Shown here piece after piece: positions 33,703 through 41,400 of a stretch of 64,000 nt of DNA; position 1 is the stretch's first letter; every line of letters begins with the position of its first letter. Both the position numbers and the translations under genes were made by a program. The stretch spans positions 1 through 64,000 of the forward strand of contig NZ_JBFBCI010000033.1 of assembly GCF_040683095.1 (NCBI RefSeq), in the 5' to 3' direction. The notes under the pieces are model-generated. The model did not search any database. It was not told the DNA's origin and was given only the letters and a program-made list of their open reading frames with translations. The stretch is from Sphaerisporangium sp040683095. GTDB taxonomy: Bacteria > Actinomycetota > Actinomycetes > Streptosporangiales > Streptosporangiaceae.

Positions 33703-34962
33703 TCAGACCCGGCCCGCCGCCATGTCCATCAGCCGGGACAGCACGCGGTCACCCGAGGCGCGCACGCCGTCGTGCTCCCACTCGTTGGTGGCCCAGTACC
33801 GCAGGTTGCCCACCGACCGGGCCGTCCGCAGCGAGAGCTCGGCGTCGACGTACATGTCGTCGAGGTACACGATCGCCGCCACCGGCACCGTGTTCGCCGC
33901 GAGCCGCGCGGGGTCGTACAGCGCCGGCCAGTCGCGCGTCTCGGCCAGCGCGTGCGCCGCCTCGGCGAAGGGACGCAGGCCCGACAGCTCCTCGAACATC
34001 CACGGGTAGAACATCTCGCCGGTGAACAGCAACGGGTCGGCGTCGGGCGCGAACTCGGGGCGGTCGCGCAGCGCCCGCTCGGCGGCCCACGCGGTCGGCG
34101 TGGCGCCCTGGGCGTAGATGACCTCCTGGAGCACGCCGTACAGCGGGCCCTCGGCGTACGACGTCAGCGTCATGACCTGCCGCAGGAAGGTGTCCGACGG
34201 CGCCCGGCCGTCCCAGGCCTCGTCGAACAGCCAGTGCAGCCGCTCGGCGCCGTCGCCCATGCCGAGCAGGATGCCGAGCGTCTGGAGCCGGCGCACGGTC
34301 AGCCGGTCGCCGTCGGGCAGCCGGACGTCGGTGGCGGCGAGGTGGTCCGCCATCGCCCTGACCGTGGCGACGTCGCCGGGATACCGGGCATAGAAGCGCT
34401 CGGCCTTCTCGCGCACGCGGGGGTAGGTGTGGGCGTACACCTCGTCGGCGCCGACGGTGAGCCCGGAGAGACCACCCGTCACGTAGCAGGCGCGCAGCCC
34501 CTCGGGCGCCCGGGACAGGTACGTCAGCGTCAGGAACCCGCCGTAGCTCTGCCCGAGCGTCTCCCAGGGCCGGTCCCCGCACAGGGCACGGCGGATGTGC
34601 TCGGCGTCGGCGACGATGGCGTCGGCGCGGAAATTGCGCAGGTAGGCGGCCAGCCCGTCGCCGAGCCGCGCGGCGGTCGCGGCGGTGACGGGGGTGCTGC
34701 GGCCGGTGCCGCGCTGGTCGAGCAGCAGGACGCGGTGGGTGCGCAGCGCGTGCGCGAGCCATCCGTCCGGCCGGGTCGGGCGGGGCGACTTGCCGCCGGG
34801 GCCGCCCTGGAGGAAGAGCAGCCAGGGCAGGTCCTCCCCGGCGCGGACGGGGTCGGCGACCTCGCGGGCGAACACGGTGATGGCGGGCCCGCCCGGGTCG
34901 GCGTGGTCCAGCGGGACGGTGAAGCGGTGGTCGGTGACCGCCATCCCGGGCATGCGGATCAT
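33703..34962 (-). CDS. Alpha/beta hydrolase, prolyl aminopeptidase-like (S33)
   Basis: About 419 aa from ATG 34962, preceded by GGAGGAAGGAA. It starts MIRMPGMAVTDHRFTVPLDH and shows the S33 features: LLFLQGGPGGKSPRPTRPDG (oxyanion loop), LLDQRGTGRSTPV, the nucleophile elbow LGQSYGGFLTLTYLS and a late His in NEWEHDGVRASG; an Asp in AIVYLDDMYVD completes the triad. The length and helical cap fit the larger proline-iminopeptidase branch. It is divergent from a TetR gene 171 bases away, which may control it. Confidence 0.9.
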   Translation of the reverse strand: MIRMPGMAVTDHRFTVPLDHADPGGPAITVFAREVADPVRAGEDLPWLLFLQGGPGGKSPRPTRPDGWLAHALRTHRVLLLDQRGTGRSTPVTAATAARLGDGLAAYLRNFRADAIVADAEHIRRALCGDRPWETLGQSYGGFLTLTYLSRAPEGLRACYVTGGLSGLTVGADEVYAHTYPRVREKAERFYARYPGDVATVRAMADHLAATDVRLPDGDRLTVRRLQTLGILLGMGDGAERLHWLFDEAWDGRAPSDTFLRQVMTLTSYAEGPLYGVLQEVIYAQGATPTAWAAERALRDRPEFAPDADPLLFTGEMFYPWMFEELSGLRPFAEAAHALAETRDWPALYDPARLAANTVPVAAIVYLDDMYVDAELSLRTARSVGNLRYWATNEWEHDGVRASGDRVLSRLMDMAAGRV

Positions 34963-35133
34963 GTGGGTTCCTTCCTCCGACGGCCTCCGGCGGCCCGCGA
35001 CGACCGCCCGCGACGAGGCGCCGGCACGCGGGCCGCCAGCCACCCTATCCGCAGCTCCGATCATCGGGCCCGGCTCGCGGGGCGCCCCCTGGGGATCGGG
35101 GCGCCGCGTTCGCCTGCCACTACACTCGATGCG

Positions 35134-35760
35134 ATGGTTCAGCCAACGCGTCCGGGCACCTCCGAGCAGGCGGGTGACGCCTCCGTCGCTCCGGCGCCCG
35201 CGGCGGCCGGGCCCGACCGGCCACGACGGGCCGACGCGCGGCAGAACCGCGCCCGCATCCTCGCGGCCGCCCGCGAGGCGTTCGCGACCGAGGGCAGCGA
35301 CGCGCAGATGGGCCCCATCGCCCGCCGCGCCGGCGTGGGCGTCGGAACGCTGTACCGCAACTTCCCCACCAAGGAAGCCCTGATCACCGAACTGGCCCGG
35401 GTCTGGACGGTCGAGCGCGCCGACGACGCCCTCCGGGCCCTCCGCCTCGGCGACCCCTGGCAGGCCCTGACCGCGTACGTCGAGAGCCACGCGTGGGCCG
35501 TGCGCGACAGCGCCGGGCTCCAGGCCATCTTCGATGAGGTCCAGTCCCGCGAGGCGGCCTCGGACGAGGGGCGCCGCCTCGCCGCCGCGCTGTCGGAGCT
35601 GCTCGGCCGGGCCCGCACCGCCGGCGTTCTGCGCGAGGACATCGTGCTCGGCGACTTCCAGGCCCTGCTCTGCGGCGTGTCGGCGGCCATCGCGCACGGC
35701 GGCGACCCGCGCCGCTGCGCCACCGTCCTCCTCGACGGAATGCGTCGCGCCACGGCCTGA
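35134..35760 (+). CDS. TetR family regulator, divergent from the S33 hydrolase
   Basis: A 208-aa repressor with a disordered Ala/Pro N-terminus and a classic TetR DNA-binding domain: RQNRARILAAAREAFATEG, MGPIARRAGVGVGTLYRNFP and TKEALITELARVW. The C-terminal half (WALTAYVESHAWAVRD-like helices, LLCGVSAAIAHGGDPRRCAT) is the ligand-binding part and resembles the SACE_7040-type or MSMEG-type C-terminal domain. No strong ribosome site precedes ATG 35134. The shared promoter with the hydrolase suggests local regulation. Confidence 0.9.
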   Translation: MVQPTRPGTSEQAGDASVAPAPAAAGPDRPRRADARQNRARILAAAREAFATEGSDAQMGPIARRAGVGVGTLYRNFPTKEALITELARVWTVERADDALRALRLGDPWQALTAYVESHAWAVRDSAGLQAIFDEVQSREAASDEGRRLAAALSELLGRARTAGVLREDIVLGDFQALLCGVSAAIAHGGDPRRCATVLLDGMRRATA

Positions 35761-36055
35761 CGCCGCCTCTTTCGGTGGCCATGTTCGAGAATTAAGTCCC
35801 TGTATGAAATGAAAGCGCATCCTATGAGAACATGTCCGAATACAGGGAGTACCGTGCCGCCCGGCTAATGCGGGGCCTCCGGTCGCGCGACGCGCGGGAA
35901 TGCCGTACCGGGCGCGAATGTCCAGCGTTCCGGTGGCAGGAAGTGGATATCCCCGGGCAACTTGATGAACTCCGTTCATCTGGCCCACCAACCCCGGGCG
36001 CCGCACAGTGGATTCAGCGAGATGAAATCCGCAGCCCAGAAAGGGGTTGGTCAAA

Positions 36056-36442
36056 ATGGCTCACCCGCTCGGCTCCAGCTCTGCCGCCGCATCCGGTCAC
36101 GATCCCGCGGCCCCGGACCGGCAGAGCGTCTGGGACCGCCACAAGGTCTGGGACCGGTACGAGCTCTGGGACGCTTTCGACGTCTGGGACGCGCTGAAGC
36201 TGTGGGACGCCTACAGGACCTGCGACGGGCAGCAGCCATGGGACGCCGTAGAGGTTTTGGACGGCCTGAAGGTCTGGGACGCCCACGCCCTGTGGGACGG
36301 CCTCACGGTGTGGGAGGAGTTCACGGTCACGCGCGACCGTGAGGGGTCGAGTGAGCTCCCGGCGTGGGACGAGCTGACGGTCTGGGACGACCTCGATGTC
36401 CTGGAGGCGCGCGCGATCTGGGAAAAATGGCAGCTCAACTGA
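36056..36442 (+). CDS. Hexapeptide [VL]WDxxx repeat protein of unknown function
   Basis: About 128 aa from ATG 36056; TTG 36047 is an alternative, and AAAGGGG lies ten bases before the ATG. After a Ser/Ala leader the protein is built of six-residue units: VWDRHK, VWDRYE, LWDAFD, VWDALK, LWDAYR, TCDGQQ, PWDAVE, VLDGLK, VWDAHA, LWDGLT, VWEEFT, then a charged linker and further WDELTV, WDDLDV, LEARAI. The aliphatic at unit position 1 and large hydrophobic at position 5 would suit a beta-solenoid; the Trp density could also suggest a modified peptide substrate. It is not a WD40 protein. No homologue is recognised. Confidence 0.6.
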   Translation: MAHPLGSSSAAASGHDPAAPDRQSVWDRHKVWDRYELWDAFDVWDALKLWDAYRTCDGQQPWDAVEVLDGLKVWDAHALWDGLTVWEEFTVTRDREGSSELPAWDELTVWDDLDVLEARAIWEKWQLN

Positions 36443-37032
36443 GGTTTCACGACGCTGACCAGCGACGCGTCCAGAGCGGGTCCGGCCGCCGGCCCCTCTG
36501 ACACCGGGCGCGCACAGCCGCTCCCCCGCCGTCGCCGCCCGATCCCGGACGCCACCCCGCGCCATCCCCCGCACCCCGTCGGCCCCCGACGCCGTCCCGC
36601 CTCCTACGTCCCTCGCCACCCCGCACATCGCCGGCCGTCCATGGACGGCCCGATCCGTCGCCGCGCGCCCGCGGACCTTCCCGTCCGCCGCCGCCCGCTC
36701 GCGAACGGCGAGACGCCCCCGAGGGGGCGCAGCCCACCAGCCCGGCGCGTGACCCTCGCAGATCTTCCCCGCCCGGTCCGGAGTCCCGGTCCACGCTCCG
36801 GGCCGGGCACCGCACACGACTTCGGAGGGCCCCTGGCCATCGTCGATGAATCAGCCGCGCACGGCTGTCCGCGAATTCATCCATGACCATCCGCGAGAAC
36901 AGGAGCGTCACCCGTTCCACCAGGCGTGCGGGCACCGCAGTCCGAGGGCCGCCGCGACTCCCGCGGCGGCCCTCGCCGCTGTTCCCGGCCGGACGGCCCG
37001 GCTTGTCCGCGCGGCGGCGGAGGCGTACGGTT
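36443..37032. other. Intergenic region before the TetR-P450 pair
   Basis: About 590 bases with no supported gene; minus-strand frames here are Arg/Gly-rich and lack motifs. It contains only the approach to the palindromic operator at 37033-37069. Confidence 0.5.
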
Positions 37033-37069
37033 GACTTGTTGACCGGATTCGAAATCCGGTCAACAAGTC
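37033..37069. promoter_or_regulatory. 37-bp perfect palindromic operator for the TetR-P450 operon
   Basis: Arms gacttgttgaccggatt and aatccggtcaacaagtc (17 bp each) flank cga. Each arm contains TTGAC-type half-sites (gacttgttgac), so two repressor dimers could bind, and the TTGACC overlaps a possible -35 element. It ends 15 bases before the TetR start, where AAAGGAG forms the ribosome site. Confidence 0.85.
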
Positions 37070-37084
37070 AGAAAGGAGCGTACG

Positions 37085-37900
37085 GTGCCGGGACGACCAC
37101 GGCAGGACCTCAACCGGGCGGATCGCATCCTCGACTCCGCGGCCGAGCTGCTCGTGCGTCTCGGCTACCGCAAGGTGACGATCGAGGACATCGCCCAGCA
37201 CGCCGACATCGGCAAGGGCACGGTCTACCTGCACTGGCGCACCAAGCAGCAGCTCTTCGAGGCCCTGCTGCTCCGCGAGGCCATCGCCTACGTCGAGGGG
37301 CTCGTGCACGAGCTGCGCCGCGACCCGTCCACCGTGCTCCCCCACCGCCTGCTGGCCGCGTCGTTCCTGATCATCCACGACAGGCCCGTCCTGCGGGCCG
37401 TGTTCACCGGGGACACGGAGGAACTGCGGGACCGGCTCGCCGGCAGCCCCGTGCGCGGGCACGAGCTCCTCGCCACCGCCAGGCTCTTCGAGCTGCTGAC
37501 CCGCCACGGCCTCTTCCGCGACGACGTGCCGGACCTGGCGTACGCGCTGACGGCGACGCACGCCGGTTTCCTCCTCATGGACGACCACGGCGAGATCGAC
37601 CCCCGGGCCGCCGCGCCGGACGTGCGGGCGAGGGCCGGCGCGCTCGCGCACGTCGTCCGGGCCGCCTTCGAGCCGCCCGGCCCGCCGGACCCCGAGGCCG
37701 TCGCCGCGGCGTCCGCCGAGCTCCTGGACGTCATCGCGGACGTCATCCCGCCCTACCGCGAGCGGATCTACGGCTACCGGCGCGCGCAGGAGCCCGCGGA
37801 TCCGCCGGGCACTCGCCCCGAGAGCCCGCGCACGCGCCCCGAGAGCACGGCCGCGCGCGAACCCTTTTCCAGCGACACCGGTCGAAGGAGACCGATATGA
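37085..37900 (+). CDS. TetR family regulator coupled to a P450
   Basis: A 271-aa repressor starting at GTG 37085 after AAAGGAG. The helix-turn-helix part is ADRILDSAAELLVRLGYRKV, TIEDIAQHADIGKGTVYLHW and RTKQQLFEALLLRE. The C-terminal ligand domain is long and ends in a Pro/Arg/Ser-rich tail with PGTRPESPRTRPES repeats. Its stop overlaps the P450 start (ATGA, 37897-37900), so the two are translated together. The 37-bp palindrome upstream is the obvious autoregulatory site; the P450 substrate or product may be the inducer. Confidence 0.93.
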   Translation: MPGRPRQDLNRADRILDSAAELLVRLGYRKVTIEDIAQHADIGKGTVYLHWRTKQQLFEALLLREAIAYVEGLVHELRRDPSTVLPHRLLAASFLIIHDRPVLRAVFTGDTEELRDRLAGSPVRGHELLATARLFELLTRHGLFRDDVPDLAYALTATHAGFLLMDDHGEIDPRAAAPDVRARAGALAHVVRAAFEPPGPPDPEAVAAASAELLDVIADVIPPYRERIYGYRRAQEPADPPGTRPESPRTRPESTAAREPFSSDTGRRRPI

Positions 37901-39090
37901 CCAAGCCCGTTCCCGCCGCGGCGCCGCTCCTTCTGGAGCGGCCCAACCACTTCGACCCGCCCGCGGCCCTGGGGCGGCTCCGCGAGACGGCCCCCGTCAG
38001 TCCTCTCGCCTACCCCGACGGCCACACGGGATGGCTGGTGACCGGCCACGCCCTCGTCCGCGCCGTGCTGGCCGACCCCCGCTTCAGCGCCCGGGCCGAA
38101 CTCAACCACGTGCCGATCGCGCGGGACGGCCGCGTGGGCGACCTCCGTCCGGCGCCGCCGGGCATCTTCACCCGGATGGACCCGCCGAGCCACACGCGCT
38201 ACCGGCACCTGCTCACCGGCTGGTTCACCGTCCGCCGCATGCGCGCCCTGACGACGCGCGTCCAGGAGATCACCGCCGAGCATCTGGACGCCATGGAGCG
38301 GCACGGCCCACCGGTGGACCTGTTCGAGGCGTTCGCGCAGCCCGTCCCGGCGCTCGTGATGTGCGAGCTGCTCGGCGTGCCGTACGCCGACCGCGAGCAC
38401 TTCCAGCACCACACGGCGGTGCTGATGCGCCTGGACAACACGCCGCAGGAGATGATGGCCTCCTACACGGCGCTGCAGGAGTTCATGGGCGAGCTGGTGC
38501 GGGCCAAGCGCGCCGAGCCCGGCGACGACCTGCTCAGCGGCCTGACCACCTCCGACCTCACCGACGAGGAGCTCGTCAACATCGGCTTCGTGCTGCTGGG
38601 CGCGGGCTTCGAGACCACGGCCAACATGCTGGCCCTGGGCGCCTTCGCCCTGCTGAGCCATCCCGGCCAGCTCGCGCTGCTGCGCGACGAGCCGGAGGCG
38701 GGCGACCAGGCGGTGGAGGAGCTGCTCCGCTACCTGAGCGTGGCCGCCTTCACGACCCGGACGGCGCTCGAGGACGTCGAGCTGGACGGGCATCCGATCA
38801 AGGCCGGCGAGACGGTGACGGTGTCGATATCGGCCGCCAACCGCGACCCGCGCAAGTTCGCCGATCCGGACGCGCTGGACCTGCTCAGGCCCACCGCCGG
38901 GCATCTGGCCTTCGGCCACGGCGTCCACCAGTGCCTGGGCCAGCAGCTCGCCCGGGTCGAGATGCGGGTCGGGTACCCGGCGCTGCTCGCCCGGTTCCCC
39001 ACCCTCCGCCTGGACATCGCCCCCGAGGACGTGCCGCTGCGCACCGACATGCTGATCTACGGCGTGCACCGCCTCCCCGTCGCCTGGTAG
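37897..39090 (+). CDS. Cytochrome P450
   Basis: A 397-aa soluble bacterial P450 (monooxygenase). The I-helix oxygen-activation motif is LLGAGFETTANM (the usual AGxxT), the K-helix ExxR is in VEELLRYLS, and the heme-thiolate loop is FGHGVHQCLGQQLAR with the axial Cys. PPSHTRYRHLLTGWF in the B-C region fits the CYP105/107-like class. Electron partners (ferredoxin, reductase) are not encoded next to it. Translational coupling with TetR makes it an inducible detoxification or tailoring enzyme. Confidence 0.95.
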   Translation: MTKPVPAAAPLLLERPNHFDPPAALGRLRETAPVSPLAYPDGHTGWLVTGHALVRAVLADPRFSARAELNHVPIARDGRVGDLRPAPPGIFTRMDPPSHTRYRHLLTGWFTVRRMRALTTRVQEITAEHLDAMERHGPPVDLFEAFAQPVPALVMCELLGVPYADREHFQHHTAVLMRLDNTPQEMMASYTALQEFMGELVRAKRAEPGDDLLSGLTTSDLTDEELVNIGFVLLGAGFETTANMLALGAFALLSHPGQLALLRDEPEAGDQAVEELLRYLSVAAFTTRTALEDVELDGHPIKAGETVTVSISAANRDPRKFADPDALDLLRPTAGHLAFGHGVHQCLGQQLARVEMRVGYPALLARFPTLRLDIAPEDVPLRTDMLIYGVHRLPVAW

Positions 39091-39117
39091 ACCGGCCCAC
39101 GCCAGGTGACGTGGCGG

Positions 39118-39792
39118 TCAGGTCAGCAGCCCGGCGGCGGATCTCAGGTCGGACAGCAACCCGGCGTACATCGCGTCGCGGTCCTCGGCACGCAGCACCG
39201 CCGAGGGGTGGATCGTCGCCACCAGGTACGCCTCGGCGTCGCCCATGGCCTGCCTCCAGGGACCCGGCGCGTCGCCGGGGAAGGGCACCGGCACGCCGCG
39301 CCGCTCGCTCACCCGGAAGGACGGGCCCAGCAGGGCCTTGCCGGCGGTGGCGCCGAGGGCCACGATCAGGCGGGGGCGGACGACCCGCATCTCGGCGGCC
39401 AGCCACGGCTTGCAGGCCGACACCTCGCGCAGGCTCGGAGGCTTGTGGATACGTCGCTTGCCGGCGCCGGTCACCGTGAACTTGAAGTGCTTGACCGCGT
39501 TGGTCACGTAGGTGCGACCGGCGCCGATGCCGGCCTCGGTGAGCGCACGCTCCAGCACGTGCCCGGCCGGCCCCACGAAGGGACGGCCCTGCCGGTCCTC
39601 CTGGTCGCCGGGCTGCTCGCCCACCAGCATCACGCGCGCGTCGGCGTCGCCCTCGCCGAAGACGGTCTGCGTGGCGGCGCGGTACAGCGGGCAGCCCCGG
39701 CAGCAGGCGGCAGCGCCGGCCAGGGTCCGCAGGTCGGCGCCGGCGGGCACGTACGGCGAGGCGTCGTACGCGTCGGCGGTGTCCCCTGTCAT
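39118..39792 (-). CDS. UdgX-family uracil-DNA binding protein
   Basis: A 224-aa member of the uracil-DNA glycosylase superfamily. ATG 39792 is preceded by AGGAGG. The four Fe-S Cys positions (CCRGCPLYRAA and later Cys in SACKPW) and GEQPGDQEDRQGRPFVGPAG are present. KRRIHKPPS is the signature loop of UdgX, whose His makes a covalent bond to the uracil-site DNA after excision. HPSAVLRAED is the second catalytic-side motif. The call rests on the KRRIHK loop, which ordinary family 4 UDGs lack. Confidence 0.92.
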   Translation of the reverse strand: MTGDTADAYDASPYVPAGADLRTLAGAAACCRGCPLYRAATQTVFGEGDADARVMLVGEQPGDQEDRQGRPFVGPAGHVLERALTEAGIGAGRTYVTNAVKHFKFTVTGAGKRRIHKPPSLREVSACKPWLAAEMRVVRPRLIVALGATAGKALLGPSFRVSERRGVPVPFPGDAPGPWRQAMGDAEAYLVATIHPSAVLRAEDRDAMYAGLLSDLRSAAGLLT

Positions 39793-39841
39793 GGTCTCCT
39801 CCTGCCCGGCCACCATGCGCGGATACCCGCGAATTCCGGCG

Positions 39842-40540
39842 TCAGTTCGGGCGGGACGCCCCCGGCGACCGGCGGGAGCGGAACGCGCGGCGGGCGCGCG
39901 GGCCGAGGAACGCCAGCAGGACGGTCATGACCGCGGCGAGCGCATACCAGAGGCCGCCGCCGGTCACCTGGGGCCGGGCGGCGGTGTACGTCGCGGCGGA
40001 CGGCAGGCGGTCGAGGTCGGTGGCGCAGATGATGGGCCGCTTCTCCTTCTTGATGGAGGCGCAGACGACGGCGGCGAGCCGCTGGAGTTGCGCGGGGAAC
40101 GACCCGACCTCGACGGCCACGCTGAGCCGCTCGGTCTTCCCGGCGGGCACCGCGCGCCTCCACGCGATCCGGCCGCTCGAGACGGTGCCCTTGGGCGTCG
40201 AGGACAGAACCTTGAGGCCGGGCCCCAGCATCTGGGTGAGCAGCAGGTCGGGCGAGTCCTTGACCCCGGTGTTGCTGATCTCGATGGTGTAGGTGAGATG
40301 CTCGCCGGGCCGCACGCTGGTGTGCCCGTTCTCGATGCCGATGCGCAGCGCGTACGACTTCTCGGGCCCCGCCGGGTGCGGCCCGGCCGCGTGGGCGGCT
40401 GCGGCGGTGCCGAGCGGCAGCACGGCCAGGGTGGCGGCCACCGCCCACCGGACGTGGACGGCCCGCGGCCGGGCTCCGCGCGCCGCGGCCGTGCGCGCGG
40501 GTGTGACGGTAGAAAACATGCGTTCAACTATCCCTTTCAT
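39842..40540 (-). CDS. DUF11-domain protein with signal peptide and C-terminal membrane anchor
   Basis: About 232 aa. Start is uncertain (40540 chosen; 40567 and 40519 are alternatives without better ribosome sites). A signal segment (WAVAATLAVLPLGTAAAAHA) is followed by one DUF11-type beta domain: SYALRIGIENGHTSVRPGEH, LTYTIEISNTGVKDSPDLLL, then VPAGKTERLSVAVEVGSFPA. A transmembrane helix (LWYALAAVMTVLLAFLGP) and a basic tail end the protein. It heads the cluster of surface-protein genes that includes the giant DUF11 adhesin and may anchor or guide it. Confidence 0.8.
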   Translation of the reverse strand: MKGIVERMFSTVTPARTAAARGARPRAVHVRWAVAATLAVLPLGTAAAAHAAGPHPAGPEKSYALRIGIENGHTSVRPGEHLTYTIEISNTGVKDSPDLLLTQMLGPGLKVLSSTPKGTVSSGRIAWRRAVPAGKTERLSVAVEVGSFPAQLQRLAAVVCASIKKEKRPIICATDLDRLPSAATYTAARPQVTGGGLWYALAAVMTVLLAFLGPRARRAFRSRRSPGASRPN

Positions 40541-40691
40541 GGCACGGGGCCGTTCCACCCCGGCCATGGCGAGTGAATTTCACCCATGATGAATGGTAGA
40601 TGCCGGCGGAGTTCTCCACCGGCATCACCTTCGGCGCGCCGCACGCCCGGAAAAACGAAGGCGAAACCTTTGCCGTCCCGGATGCCGACGG

Positions 40692-41234
40692 CTACAGCGT
40701 GGTGGCCACGTAGTCCAGAATTCCGCTGTAGGTGTCGGGGCGGACGAACGGAATGGTGATCCGGTAGTTGTTGGTGATGACGTCGCCGTCCGCGGACGAG
40801 GCGGAGGGCTTGGTCGCCACGAGGACCGGCGTGCCGAAGCTCAGCGGGACGTACGCGGACCCCTGCACGGGCCCGTTGACCGCCAGGAGGTTCGTCGGGA
40901 TGGTGTCGGTGTTGCCCGCGATCGACGGGGTCAGCGCCGCCGCGCGCGGGGCGACCGTGACGTTGTACCCGGCGAAGTTGTTGGTGGTCACACGCATGGT
41001 GACCGGGGTCGCGCCGGTGGTGACGACCTCGCCCGGCGCGCCGGTCAGCGTGAAGGACGGCGTGAGCTCGGTGAGCGTGATGGACGACTCCACGACGACG
41101 TTGGCCACCGTGGACGCCGTGCCGGTGTCGGCCGCGGCCGGCGTGACGGCGGCGCCGAGCGCGCCCGCGGCCGCCGTGGTCCCCGCCATCACCAGGCCCA
41201 TGAGCACGGCGCGTGACTTTCGAAAATTGGACAT
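40692..41234 (-). CDS. Secreted protein related to the C-terminal module of the giant adhesin
   Basis: A 180-aa protein from ATG 41234, preceded by GGGGGG. Signal peptide: AVLMGLVMAGTTAAAGALGA. The mature part (ITLTELTPSFTLTGAPGEVV, VTMRVTTNNFAGYNVTVAP, VLVATKPSASSADGDVITNN, YRITIPFVRPDTYSGILDYV) aligns end to end with the last ~130 residues of the 3047-aa protein encoded just upstream on the same strand. It is a free-standing version of that module, perhaps a pilin-like or capping subunit. It has no sortase signal and no WxL motif. Confidence 0.85.
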   Translation of the reverse strand: MSNFRKSRAVLMGLVMAGTTAAAGALGAAVTPAAADTGTASTVANVVVESSITLTELTPSFTLTGAPGEVVTTGATPVTMRVTTNNFAGYNVTVAPRAAALTPSIAGNTDTIPTNLLAVNGPVQGSAYVPLSFGTPVLVATKPSASSADGDVITNNYRITIPFVRPDTYSGILDYVATTL

Positions 41235-41400
41235 ATCGCCCCCCACGAAATTACGTTATATCGGCCATGATCACCGGATCGCCGTGCGAATAAACCCTCG
41301 ATTCATTCTTCCCCCGTCCAAAAGCGCGACGCTTCGCACAAATGGCGCGACGGTGAGCACGAACCGTCGCACCCCGGGGAAGGGGCCGCGACCGTTCATT

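Noticed and set aside
36056..36442. WD40 beta-propeller
   Set aside because: Units are six residues, not about forty, and the GH...WD layout is missing.
36014..36817. Minus-strand frame with VPxLxxVPD-like repeats opposite the WD-repeat gene
   Set aside because: The repeats are mirrored from the plus strand, no ribosome site precedes the frame, and the plus-strand frame has one.
40692..41234. WxL-domain cell-wall protein
   Set aside because: No WxL motif is present, although a DUF916-like gene lies nearby; only the weaker comparison is kept.
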